From Phaeocystidibacter sp965659415 (GTDB lineage Bacteria > Bacteroidota > Bacteroidia > Flavobacteriales > Schleiferiaceae): DNA of 64,000 nucleotides. This document shows, in pieces, positions 1-7,622 of the stretch. Within the stretch, counting starts at the first letter, position 1. Each line of letters begins with the position of its first letter. Where the stretch lies: the NCBI GenBank assembly GCA_965659415.1, contig CBFHVA010000012.1, positions 9,954 to 73,953 of the forward strand. Reading direction: 5' to 3'. The notes beneath the pieces were generated by a model. The model searched no databases. It worked only from the letters and a program-made list of their open reading frames with translations, and was not told where the DNA came from. The position numbers and the translations under genes are program-made.

Positions 1-312
1 AATGGAGTGCCGGTGAGTGAAGATTTCACCATGAACAAAGTTCAGTTGAACTTGGCTCCAGGGCTCAAAGTACTTAAGCTTTTGCGCGTACAAACTGGAT
101 TGAACGGAAACTTAATGCTCGATGATAAGGTAGTTGACACCTTTGGTCGATTCCAGCTGGGTTTCCTTCTAGGAGCCGGTGTCGACTTAGGACCACTAAC
201 ATTCGATATCATGTATAACGCTTCCTTCAGCGACCATGAAGGGGAATGGAATGGGATACCGCTCGCCAGTAACCGAGGCGAACTCATGATGAGTGTAGGT
301 GTCATGTTTTAA
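1..312 (+). CDS. Outer-membrane beta-barrel protein, C-terminal part (cut by window edge)
   Basis: The open frame runs in from before base 1 and ends at 312, so only the last 103 residues are seen. They consist of alternating short amphipathic strands and tight Gly/Asp turns, with segments such as FQLGFLLGAGVDLGPLTFDI, and end in a hydrophobic strand finishing in Phe (MSVGVMF). A terminal aromatic residue is typical of Bacteroidota outer-membrane barrels of the OMP_b-brl (porin-like) families. I infer an outer-membrane barrel of unknown role. The true start lies outside the window. Confidence 0.6.
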   Translation, partial: NGVPVSEDFTMNKVQLNLAPGLKVLKLLRVQTGLNGNLMLDDKVVDTFGRFQLGFLLGAGVDLGPLTFDIMYNASFSDHEGEWNGIPLASNRGELMMSVGVMF

Positions 313-447
313 TTAACCATAAGGTAACTAAGTTCTGTAAGAAAATACTGAATTTTGCTCCTTGGCAATTCGCCGAATCGTTCTTAACGGTTCATCAGAT
401 GTAGGTAATTTGTGTTAACGTATATAATTTCTACACCGAACCGGTTA

Positions 448-478
448 GAGTCCCGCACTAGCGGGACTCTTTTATTTT
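448..478 (+). terminator. Rho-independent terminator
   Basis: A 9-bp perfect stem (GAGTCCCGC / GCGGGACTC, loop ACTA) at 448-469 is followed by a T-rich run. It lies 135 bases after the end of the first gene and directly beside the stop of the convergent cupin gene at 472. The T-run favours termination of plus-strand transcription. The 135-base gap holds no ORF that I can support. Confidence 0.7.
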
Positions 479-1359
479 CCCTCAATTCGAACGCGCTCCC
501 GTTCGTCTAGAATTTCAGTGGCGCGACTCATGGCGGTGTTTAGCTTATAATCGCTCCACTTATTCTTATAAAATTTATTCATGTATTCATCGAGCTTACG
601 AACTACGAATACATTGTACACCCCTTTGAGTTTATCAATGCTAGAATCGGCCAAAGCACGCAGGCTAAGAGAGAAACTGGCATCCAGGTATTGTACATGG
701 TGCCAAATTCCACTGGGCATAAAAAGAGTTTCCCCAGGTTTTAAATCGGTTTGATAGCCCTTCGCGTATGCAACGGTTGGGTATTTGTCTAAGTCGATGG
801 CGCTCATATCCACCGCACTGTGGGTCGTGAATGGTAATTTGTAGAGGAATTTGGTTTCCGATTGTTCGAATAGGGTAATCCGTTTTGTGCCGGCAAATTG
901 ACTAATAAATACATGACTGAGGTCGATGTCGTAGTGCAATCTGACATCCGATTCTGCTGCCCCGAAGAACATATAGGGATAGTCGCGTAAGTAATGGTCG
1001 CTGAAATCTGGGAAGGTGAAATCATTGAGGAGATCCGGACGAATCTTGAAAAGGTTGAAGAGAAAGATACGCAAATCACTTTTCTCGTTTTTCTCTAGAA
1101 GGCTCAAATACTCGCTAAAAGGAACTTCCTTCGCTGGAGGCATCTCAATGCGTGTAGGTTCGTGGTCTACCCATCTGCCATAGAGTTTCACCTTTTCTTC
1201 GCCGGCAATTCTTTTGAAATAGTCATAGGTCCATTTCTCATTCGCCTTCCATCCGGCGGTGAAATTCTGGAGTACAACGGGTTTATGTGGATAGAGGTAT
1301 TTAGCCTTAAATTCTTCGGCTGTGATGTTTTCTTCGCGTGGAATGCTGGAAATATTCAC
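472..1359 (-). CDS. Cupin_8 / JmjC-like Fe(II)/2-oxoglutarate oxygenase family protein
   Basis: 295 residues. The N-terminal part (PVVLQNFTAGWKA) matches the start of cupin-like JmjC (Cupin_8) proteins. The metal triad is visible as HYD near residues 143-145 (LHYDIDLSHVF) and a distal His in GIWHHV near 216-217, with the strand pattern LKPGETLFMPSG between them. This family normally hydroxylates protein or small-molecule substrates using Fe(II), oxygen and 2-oxoglutarate; the substrate here is unknown. No signal peptide, so probably cytoplasmic. It is the last gene of a minus-strand series, 61 bases after the aldehyde dehydrogenase. Family assignment is good; role is open. Confidence 0.8.
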   Translation of the reverse strand: MNISSIPREENITAEEFKAKYLYPHKPVVLQNFTAGWKANEKWTYDYFKRIAGEEKVKLYGRWVDHEPTRIEMPPAKEVPFSEYLSLLEKNEKSDLRIFLFNLFKIRPDLLNDFTFPDFSDHYLRDYPYMFFGAAESDVRLHYDIDLSHVFISQFAGTKRITLFEQSETKFLYKLPFTTHSAVDMSAIDLDKYPTVAYAKGYQTDLKPGETLFMPSGIWHHVQYLDASFSLSLRALADSSIDKLKGVYNVFVVRKLDEYMNKFYKNKWSDYKLNTAMSRATEILDERERVRIEGK

Positions 1360-1420
1360 GAGGGGCAGTTTTCAATTCAGTCACGTTTCCACTCTTAAAA
1401 ATACGCATCGTTTTGAACGA

Positions 1421-2860
1421 TTACAATTTCACGCACACATTCCTGGTTTCAGTAAAGAAGTGAAGGGCTTCAAAGCCTCCTTCTCTGCCTACGCCTGAGT
1501 TTTTCATTCCACCAAATGGTGTGCGCAGGTCTCTAACCAACCAGCAATTCACCCAAATGATACCGCTTTCAACTTGCGCTCCTACTCGATGGGCACGCTT
1601 CAAATTACTGGTCCATATTGTGGCTGCTAAGCCGTAGGTCGTGCTATTGGCCATGGTGAGTACCTCTTCTTCGGTGTCAAATGGGGTAAGAGTGACCACG
1701 GGGCCGAATATTTCTTCTTGATTTGTTCGACACGTGTACTCCAGGCCTTCAATAACCGTAGGGCGCATGTAAAAACCGTTGCTGTGTTCGCCATCGAGTT
1801 GAACGCGCTCACCACCCGTTAAAATGGTCCCACCTTCTTCTACGGCTAAGTTTACATAGCTCATGACCTTATCGATATGAGGCCTGGAAACAAGGGCTCC
1901 CACTTGAGTCGACTCATCTTCCGGGGCACCCACACGCATCTTTGATACCCGATCTACGAAGGCCTTTTTAAATTTCTCATAAATAGGGCGCTCAATAAAA
2001 ATCCGGGAGCCGCAAAGGCAAATCTGACCTTGATTGGCAAAGCTGCTGTGCACTGTTGTGTTGAGCATCTCATCAAAATCGCAATCGGCAAAAATGATAT
2101 TTGGGTTTTTACCCCCTAACTCAAGCGACAGCTTTTTAAACATTGGAGCGGCTGTCCTGGCGATGGTCTGACCTGTAGTGGTTCCACCCGTGAATGAGAT
2201 GGTCGGAATTTCCGGGTGCGTCGTGAGCTCGGCACCTACTTTTCCACCGAGTCCATGCACGATGTTTAGTACCCCAGGAGGCATTCCAGCTTCGGTGCAA
2301 ATTTCGCCCAGCAGAGCTGCAGTAACGGGTGTTACTTCACTCGGTTTGGCAACTACCGTATTTCCTGCAGCCAAAGCTGGGGCAATTTTCCATGTGAAGA
2401 GGTAAAGTGGAAGGTTCCACGGACTTATACAGGCCGCAACGCCTATCGGACGGCGCAAGGTGTAATTGAATCCAGATTCACCCATATCGTGGGTCTCCGA
2501 AGCATCGTGTAAGATCGCTGTGGCGAAAAAGGCAAAGTTGTCTCGTGCCCTAGGGATATCAACTCGAGTCGCTAGTTTTAGTGGCTTTCCGTTGTCGTCG
2601 CTCTCAGCTTTGGCTAGCTCAGGTAACCGGTCTTCAATGCCTTTTGACACCTTCAACATGATATCTGAACGCTGCTTGGCAGTCATAGCGGACCAAATGG
2701 GGAAAGCCCTCTTGGCGGCCTCTACGGCAAGGTTGACGTCATCCACATCGCTGTCAGGTATGCGCCCATAAACTTTACCGGTGGAAGGTTTAACATTGTC
2801 AAGCCAATGGCCGTTCACCGGGTCGATATATTTCCCGTCAATGTAATTTTGAATATTCAT
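1421..2860 (-). CDS. Aldehyde dehydrogenase, 2-hydroxymuconate/2-aminomuconate semialdehyde dehydrogenase type
   Basis: 479 residues, full length for the NAD(P)-dependent ALDH superfamily. Visible motifs: the Rossmann loop FTGGTTTGQTI, the general-base Glu in LELGGKNPNI, the catalytic Cys (first Cys of GQICLCGSR), EEIFGPV, and a C-terminal block CWLVRDLRTPFGGMK. The last is characteristic of the hydroxymuconic/aminomuconic semialdehyde dehydrogenases (DmpC/XylG/AmnC group). In flavobacterial genomes this type usually belongs to the kynurenine/3-hydroxyanthranilate route. Here it sits downstream of an SDR and a hydrolase, but no 3-hydroxyanthranilate dioxygenase is present, so the exact substrate is inferred. 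A near-match box TACTTTTA lies upstream at about 2890. Confidence 0.85.
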   Translation of the reverse strand: MNIQNYIDGKYIDPVNGHWLDNVKPSTGKVYGRIPDSDVDDVNLAVEAAKRAFPIWSAMTAKQRSDIMLKVSKGIEDRLPELAKAESDDNGKPLKLATRVDIPRARDNFAFFATAILHDASETHDMGESGFNYTLRRPIGVAACISPWNLPLYLFTWKIAPALAAGNTVVAKPSEVTPVTAALLGEICTEAGMPPGVLNIVHGLGGKVGAELTTHPEIPTISFTGGTTTGQTIARTAAPMFKKLSLELGGKNPNIIFADCDFDEMLNTTVHSSFANQGQICLCGSRIFIERPIYEKFKKAFVDRVSKMRVGAPEDESTQVGALVSRPHIDKVMSYVNLAVEEGGTILTGGERVQLDGEHSNGFYMRPTVIEGLEYTCRTNQEEIFGPVVTLTPFDTEEEVLTMANSTTYGLAATIWTSNLKRAHRVGAQVESGIIWVNCWLVRDLRTPFGGMKNSGVGREGGFEALHFFTETRNVCVKL

Positions 2861-2910
2861 GGGTGCTACTTCTGGGTTGTGCTTTCTTCTCTAAAAGTAG
2901 TTAATGAAAC

Positions 2911-3402
2911 TCAGTCGAAGAACCGGCCCACTTGCATTCCCAAAATGAACTGGCCGTACTGGTTTTGGAAGAAGTGGTATCCTGTGGTGATGCGAACCGA
3001 ATAATTATCAATGGTGATATGACCAATGTTGAGATGGGCACCATAGGACAACCCACTTTGTATCGCATTCACATCGGCTTTCTCACGTCGCAAGCCATAC
3101 AATTGGTTGTATCCACCTAGTACCTGTACTTCAAGGAAGTAGTCCATACTCTTGATGTAAAACATTCTGCGGTAACCCAAGCCCACATAGGACGAGTACA
3201 TTCCACTTGTAATTCCTGTAGAAAGGAGTCCGTGCCACTCGTTGTAGTGCGACATGTCCAAGGTTCTCCGATAGGTAAAACCCCCACCAAGCGAATGGCC
3301 CAAAATCTCCACGCTGCCCTCGTTGAGTGAATTCAGTTGGGCTTTGCTAGGGATAGCCAAAATGAGAAAAAGGCTAAAAAGAACAATGCGAGCGAGCGCC
3401 AT
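2911..3402 (-). CDS. Small secreted/outer-membrane protein, unknown function
   Basis: 163 residues. It starts with a clear signal peptide (hydrophobic core LFSLFLILAIP, cleavage around SKAQ). The mature part alternates short beta strands and aromatic residues (FTYRRTLDM, YVGLGYRRMF, VRITTGYHFF) and ends in VGRFFD, which suggests a small outer-membrane barrel. I do not recognise a named family. It lies between the SDR gene (34 bases upstream) and the aldehyde dehydrogenase (50 bases downstream), an odd position within an apparent catabolic series. Confidence 0.6.
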   Translation of the reverse strand: MALARIVLFSLFLILAIPSKAQLNSLNEGSVEILGHSLGGGFTYRRTLDMSHYNEWHGLLSTGITSGMYSSYVGLGYRRMFYIKSMDYFLEVQVLGGYNQLYGLRREKADVNAIQSGLSYGAHLNIGHITIDNYSVRITTGYHFFQNQYGQFILGMQVGRFFD

Positions 3403-3436
3403 AGAGGGTAAGTTAGGTTACATAAGTTACCCTAAT

Positions 3437-4225
3437 TTACAAGGCTCCCGTTCTTCCACCATCAACGGGTACGTTAATGCCGTTTATGTATGAGGCAGCG
3501 GGGCTTGCTAGAAAGGCAACGGCGTTAGCTACCTCCTCCGGGTGTGCAAATCGCTTCATCGGGATTTCGGCAGTCATCATTTCGGCCACTTCATCTTCTG
3601 AACGATTGCCCTTGCTGGCTTTGTTGCTGATGATGCCTGTCAGTCGTTCCGTTTCTGTAGCTCCAGGAAGTACATTGTTTACCGTAATCCCGAAGGCGCC
3701 AACCTCATTACTCAACGTCTTGCTCCAACTTGCTACAGCTCCTCGAATGGTGTTCGAAACACCCAATCCTTTTAATGGGATTTTTACCGAAGTACTGATG
3801 ATATTGATGATTCGACCATAGCCAGACGCCTTCATTCCAGGCAAAACGGCTTGTGCGAGGTTGTGGTTATTTACCAAGTGTGCCGTGAAGGCATCTTGAA
3901 AGGCCTCGATGTGCGCTTCATTGACGGGGCCTGCCGGTGGGCCACCGGTATTGTTGATAAGAATATTTACCGTATTCCCATCGGCGAGCCAGTCACTCAC
4001 CGTCGTCTTCACTTCTTCCGGAGTAGAGTAATCAGCTACTAAGAAGGAATGTTGCTGATCCTTTGGAGTTGGTAGGCTACGAACCGCACTTTGCAGCTTG
4101 GCTTCGTTGCGAGCTAACAAGGTTACGGTAGCACCCATTTCAGCGAGTAATTGAGCGCTGGCCAATCCAATGCCTTGTGTGCTGCCGCCTACTAGGGCGT
4201 GTCTTCCGGTTAAGTCGATATTCAT
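3437..4225 (-). CDS. SDR-family protein, 3-oxoacyl-ACP-reductase-like, without the catalytic Tyr/Lys
   Basis: 262 residues with a classical SDR Rossmann start (GGSTQGIG, residues 13-20), NNTGG at 91-95 and a C-terminal GINVPVDGG segment. The Ser of the catalytic tetrad is at 144, but the expected Tyr-x3-Lys 13 residues later reads SNTIR (Ser157, Arg161). Known atypical BKR-like SDRs also lack this Tyr, so this is probably a family trait rather than a mutation. ATGA overlap with the upstream hydrolase gene (4222-4225) indicates translational coupling. Possibly part of aromatic amino-acid degradation with the downstream aldehyde dehydrogenase, but the reaction is unknown. Confidence 0.8.
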   Translation of the reverse strand: MNIDLTGRHALVGGSTQGIGLASAQLLAEMGATVTLLARNEAKLQSAVRSLPTPKDQQHSFLVADYSTPEEVKTTVSDWLADGNTVNILINNTGGPPAGPVNEAHIEAFQDAFTAHLVNNHNLAQAVLPGMKASGYGRIINIISTSVKIPLKGLGVSNTIRGAVASWSKTLSNEVGAFGITVNNVLPGATETERLTGIISNKASKGNRSEDEVAEMMTAEIPMKRFAHPEEVANAVAFLASPAASYINGINVPVDGGRTGAL

Positions 4226-5028
4226 GAATGTCGGTTTTCAATGTCGTTCAAAAAGTACTGTATGGCCTCGAGGCAAAGTTCGCGATCTTCGATGAACCCC
4301 ATATGTCCGTTTTTGGTGATGAGCCGATCTGCAACTTGAGGGGAGCTGATTTGCGGTTCGATTTTATCGAATGACAACACGGGATCGCGCCTACCCGCAA
4401 TAATCAAGAAAGGTACCGGCGATAAGTGCAGTAGCACTTCCCGATCAGCCCGTTCTTTCATTCCTTCCAGAGCGGCAACAATCCCTTGTACGGGCATACG
4501 CATAGCCTCACTCACCAATGCCTTAATTTCCTTCTGGAACAACTTCCGAGACTTTGGGCGGAATAGCAGAGGAATGCTCAATTTCACGAAGGAATCGGGG
4601 GCTCTCTTCACCAATTCAATGGCTCGTACTCGGTCTTTTTTCTTCGCCGGGCTATCGGCTAAGGTGGTGGAATGGAAGAGGGTTATGCTCTTGGGGATAT
4701 CTGGATGTGCTTCGGCAAAGGCCAAGGCTACGTATCCCCCCATGGAGTGGCCAATCAAATGGTACCGTTTCAAGCGGAAATGATCGGCAATGGCCTTCAC
4801 GACCGCGGCCATTTCCTCCATGCTGTGGACATACCCTAAACAGTCTGATTTACCATGGCCAGGCAAGTCGATCGCAATCACGCGATACTGCGTGCTGAGC
4901 TCCTTGGCATAGTCGTCCCACATTTGAGACGACTCGAGAAATCCATGAAGTAAAATTACCGTTGAACCCTCTCCGGCGTGCTTAAAGTGAATGGGCACAC
5001 CGCGGTGGTTCATGAATTCTGATTTCAT
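4222..5028 (-). CDS. Alpha/beta hydrolase
   Basis: 268 residues, typical length. The oxyanion region is LLHGFLESS, the nucleophile elbow is GHSMGG (Ser near residue 96), the acid Asp is likely in IIAGRRDPV, and the catalytic His is in NGHMGF near the C-terminus. No signal peptide, so cytoplasmic. Start and upstream stop share bases (TGATG at 5026-5030) with the aminopeptidase gene, and its own end overlaps the SDR start, so these three genes form a tight operon. The substrate cannot be read from sequence; a small ester or ring-cleavage product is plausible from context. Confidence 0.85.
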   Translation of the reverse strand: MKSEFMNHRGVPIHFKHAGEGSTVILLHGFLESSQMWDDYAKELSTQYRVIAIDLPGHGKSDCLGYVHSMEEMAAVVKAIADHFRLKRYHLIGHSMGGYVALAFAEAHPDIPKSITLFHSTTLADSPAKKKDRVRAIELVKRAPDSFVKLSIPLLFRPKSRKLFQKEIKALVSEAMRMPVQGIVAALEGMKERADREVLLHLSPVPFLIIAGRRDPVLSFDKIEPQISSPQVADRLITKNGHMGFIEDRELCLEAIQYFLNDIENRHS

Positions 5029-6317
5029 CAGCTGTTCATGGTTTCTTCAATTTCTTCAACGGTTTTCGGAATCCCTTTGGTAAGGTTCAACTGTCCGTCT
5101 TCTTGGATCACGACATCGTCTTCAATACGCACACCAAAATTCTCTTCAGGCAGATAGATCCCTGGCTCGCAAGTAAATACATTTCCCACTTGCATGTCTT
5201 CAGTCCACAGGCCTACGTCGTGAACATCCAGACCAATGTAGTGGGAAGTGCCGTGCATAAAGTACTTTTTGTAGGCTGGCCAATTCGGGTCTTCGTTCTT
5301 TACGTCGGTTTGGTCAATCAAACCAAGGCCGAGCAATTCGCTCGTCATGATTTTGCCCACTTCTTTATGATAGTCGACCAGGTTATTCCCAGGTACGAGC
5401 AATTTTAAACTCTCTTCCTGAACCCGAAGTACGGCATTGTAAACTTGTTTTTGACGTTCAGTAAAGCGACCATTCACTGGAAATACTCGCGTTACATCAC
5501 AGGCGTAATTCCCGTATTCAGCACCCACATCAAAGAGAATGGTATCGCCATCGTTACAAACATCTTTGTTTTCGATGTAGTGCAGTACACAGGCATTGTA
5601 ACCTGACGCAATGATGGGCGTGTAAGCAAATCCACGCGAGCGCTGGCGCAGAAACTCATGCATGAATTCTGCTTCCAGTTCGTACTCCGTAATTCCTGGC
5701 TTGATGGTCTTCATCACACGGAGATATCCATCTGTGGTGATATCGGCTGCCTTTTGCATCACCTCAATTTCGAGATCACTCTTTACAGCTCTAATGCGAT
5801 GCATGATAGGAGCTGAACGGTCGTAATTATGGGCTGGATACTTGTTCTTGCACCACGATATGAATCGATCTTCTCTCGTTTGTACCTCTGAGGAATTCCG
5901 TAGGTGTTCATTGGTATTGAGGAAAACGATTTCGGCATTCGCCATCATCTCATTGAAAACTCGTTCAAAGTCTTGTAACCAGAATACAGTGGAAATTCCA
6001 GATACTTCCAGTGCTCTTTCTTTGGTGAGCTTTTCGCCTTCCCAAACAGCAATGTGCTCATTGGTTTCCTTTAGAAAGAGGACTTCTCTATATTCTTCCT
6101 TGTAGGCATCTGGGAAAATCACCAAAATGGATTCTTCCTGATCAACACCAGACAAGTGAAAAATATCCTTGTGTTGCATAAAGGGCAAGGTGCCATCGGC
6201 GCTGGTCGGATAGATGTCGTTGCTGTTGAACACGGCAAGGCCTCCTGAGGGCAAAAGAGCCTTGAAGCGGTTGCGGTTATCAATAAAAATCTGACGGTTG
6301 AGCGGCGTGTATCTCAT
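5028..6317 (-). CDS. pepP: Xaa-Pro aminopeptidase (aminopeptidase P, M24B)
   Basis: 429 residues from the start chosen at 6317 (MRYTPLNRQIF). A longer frame to 6377 exists, but it would cover the promoter box at 6348-6355, so the inner ATG is preferred. N-terminal AMP_N domain (about 1-140) followed by the M24 pita-bread domain. The five metal ligands are visible: Asp in FDVGAEYG, Asp in CDVTRVF, His in HGTSHYIG, Glu in CEPGIY and Glu in RIEDDVV. It removes N-terminal residues preceding proline. First gene of the pepP-hydrolase-SDR operon. Confidence 0.92.
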   Translation of the reverse strand: MRYTPLNRQIFIDNRNRFKALLPSGGLAVFNSNDIYPTSADGTLPFMQHKDIFHLSGVDQEESILVIFPDAYKEEYREVLFLKETNEHIAVWEGEKLTKERALEVSGISTVFWLQDFERVFNEMMANAEIVFLNTNEHLRNSSEVQTREDRFISWCKNKYPAHNYDRSAPIMHRIRAVKSDLEIEVMQKAADITTDGYLRVMKTIKPGITEYELEAEFMHEFLRQRSRGFAYTPIIASGYNACVLHYIENKDVCNDGDTILFDVGAEYGNYACDVTRVFPVNGRFTERQKQVYNAVLRVQEESLKLLVPGNNLVDYHKEVGKIMTSELLGLGLIDQTDVKNEDPNWPAYKKYFMHGTSHYIGLDVHDVGLWTEDMQVGNVFTCEPGIYLPEENFGVRIEDDVVIQEDGQLNLTKGIPKTVEEIEETMNS

Positions 6318-6347
6318 GGTAGTATCATTCGCTTTATGAGTTGACCT

Positions 6348-6378
6348 CAAAGGTAATGGAGCGTTCTCGCATTGCAAA
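6348..6378 (-). promoter_or_regulatory. Bacteroidota-type promoter of the pepP operon
   Basis: On the minus strand the -7 box TACCTTTG occupies 6348-6355 and a -33 TTTG lies at 6375-6378, separated by 19 bases. This matches the Bacteroidota sigma consensus (TTTG, about 19 bases, TAnnTTTG). The pepP ATG at 6317 follows about 30 bases downstream. Confidence 0.7.
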
Positions 6379-6428
6379 TTCTAAGCGTCGCAATCCCGTT
6401 CTAACTATAAAAATAGTAGATTTAAATT

Positions 6429-6833
6429 ATGCTCGCCCCCCAGCTCTTCATCATCGACGACGACAAAATCTATCATTTTTTGGTTAATCGATTGTTGGAT
6501 GATATCCAAGTGAAATCGAAGCTGGTTGGGGTGAATAAGTTTTTCAGTGCGGCAGAAGCCCTAGCTTTTCTAGATAGTCAAGAGACTCCTGAGAGAACCG
6601 TTATTCTTCTCGATCTCAATATGCCCGAGATGACGGGGTTTGATTTCCTTGATGCCTTGAGTGAGCGCACCGCGGTAAGTGAACTATGTAGAGTGTATAT
6701 CGTGACTTCTAGTGTGAATCAAAGCGATCGTGAGAAAGCGGACCAATATGCAGAGGTTGTCGATTTTATCGTGAAACCCATTCAAAAATCTACCCTCACC
6801 AATGTGATTTACGGTGAGATGAATGGAGCATAA
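6429..6833 (+). CDS. Single-domain response regulator (CheY-like receiver)
   Basis: 134 residues, receiver domain only, no output domain. The acidic pocket is D10-D12 (FIIDDD), the phosphoacceptor is Asp62 in LLDLNMPEMTG, the conserved Thr is T93 (VTSS), and the Lys is K116 in VKP. Such stand-alone receivers are common in Bacteroidota, where they act in phosphorelays or by protein contact. No cognate kinase is adjacent; the orphan kinase at 42453-43616 is far away. Divergent from pepP, with a 111-base shared upstream region. Confidence 0.85.
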   Translation: MLAPQLFIIDDDKIYHFLVNRLLDDIQVKSKLVGVNKFFSAAEALAFLDSQETPERTVILLDLNMPEMTGFDFLDALSERTAVSELCRVYIVTSSVNQSDREKADQYAEVVDFIVKPIQKSTLTNVIYGEMNGA

Positions 6834-6872
6834 CACATTACCATTTAGACACATTCCAAATAGCGACAGTAC

Positions 6873-6903
6873 TTGGCAGGCCGTGAACTGTGGTCTATTT
6901 TTG
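6873..6903 (+). promoter_or_regulatory. Promoter of the sdhCAB operon
   Basis: The -7 box TATTTTTG lies at 6896-6903 and a TTG at 6873-6875 stands 20 bases upstream, a good fit to the Bacteroidota consensus. It precludes a start upstream of about 6905 and supports the sdhC ATG at 6939. Confidence 0.65.
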
Positions 6904-6938
6904 TGGTTCTAGTAAGTAGTTTTCTAAACTCCCATCAT

Positions 6939-7610
6939 ATGGCAACCGGAAAAGGTTTATTTGGATCGTCACTCGCCCGAAAGTATTGGATGGCATTGAC
7001 GGGTCTCTTTTTGTGTACGTTCTTGATTGTGCACCTTGCAGGGAACCTCACCCTACTAGGTGGAGAAGCAGCGCAACACACTTTTAACGAGTACTCGAAA
7101 TTCATGACCACCTTCCCTGTGATTAAAGTGGTTTCGTACTTGTTGTACGCGAGCATTGTTTTGCACGCAGTGGACGGAATCGTTTTGGCTCGTCAGAATG
7201 CAGCCGCGCGTCCATCGAAGTATGTGAAGAACAATGCGGGTGCAAATTCCGGTTGGGCTTCGCGCAACATGGCGCTGCTTGGAATTATCACTTTGCTTTT
7301 CATCATTATTCACATGAAGAGTTTTTGGTATGAAATGCACTGGGGCGAAATGCCCATGGATGGCGAACTGAAAGATTTATACACGATTACAGTCACTGCC
7401 TTCCAGCAGTTGTGGTACACCGCGTTCTACGTGATTGCCATGATCGCTTTGGGCTTTCACCTTTGGCACGGCTTCCAAAGCGCGTTCCAAACAATGGGAT
7501 GGAGACATCGTCAGTACGATCCGATTATCAAGGGAATGGGCAAGTTCTTTTCGGTAGTTGTTCCAGGCGCCTTCGCTTTTATCCCAGTTTTTATCTACAT
7601 CACTCAATAA
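6939..7610 (+). CDS. sdhC: Succinate dehydrogenase / fumarate reductase cytochrome b558 subunit
   Basis: 223 residues from ATG 6939 (MATGKGLFGSS); an upstream in-frame start at 6873 would overlap the promoter. About five hydrophobic helices are visible (YWMALTGLFLCTFLIVHLAG, VVSYLLYASIVLHAV, MALLGIITLLFIIIHMK and two more). Conserved His residues at helix ends (VHLAG, VLHAV, IIHMK, FHLWHGF) fit the di-haem b558 family. It anchors SdhA and SdhB in the inner membrane and passes electrons to or from menaquinone. First gene of sdhCAB, 12 bases before sdhA. Confidence 0.92.
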   Translation: MATGKGLFGSSLARKYWMALTGLFLCTFLIVHLAGNLTLLGGEAAQHTFNEYSKFMTTFPVIKVVSYLLYASIVLHAVDGIVLARQNAAARPSKYVKNNAGANSGWASRNMALLGIITLLFIIIHMKSFWYEMHWGEMPMDGELKDLYTITVTAFQQLWYTAFYVIAMIALGFHLWHGFQSAFQTMGWRHRQYDPIIKGMGKFFSVVVPGAFAFIPVFIYITQ

Positions 7611-7622
7611 TCAGATACGTCT

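Noticed and set aside
420..470. tRNA-like segment (CCGAACCGGTTAGAGTCCCGC)
   Set aside because: A T-arm-like match only; no acceptor, D or anticodon arms can be built, and the right half is the terminator stem.
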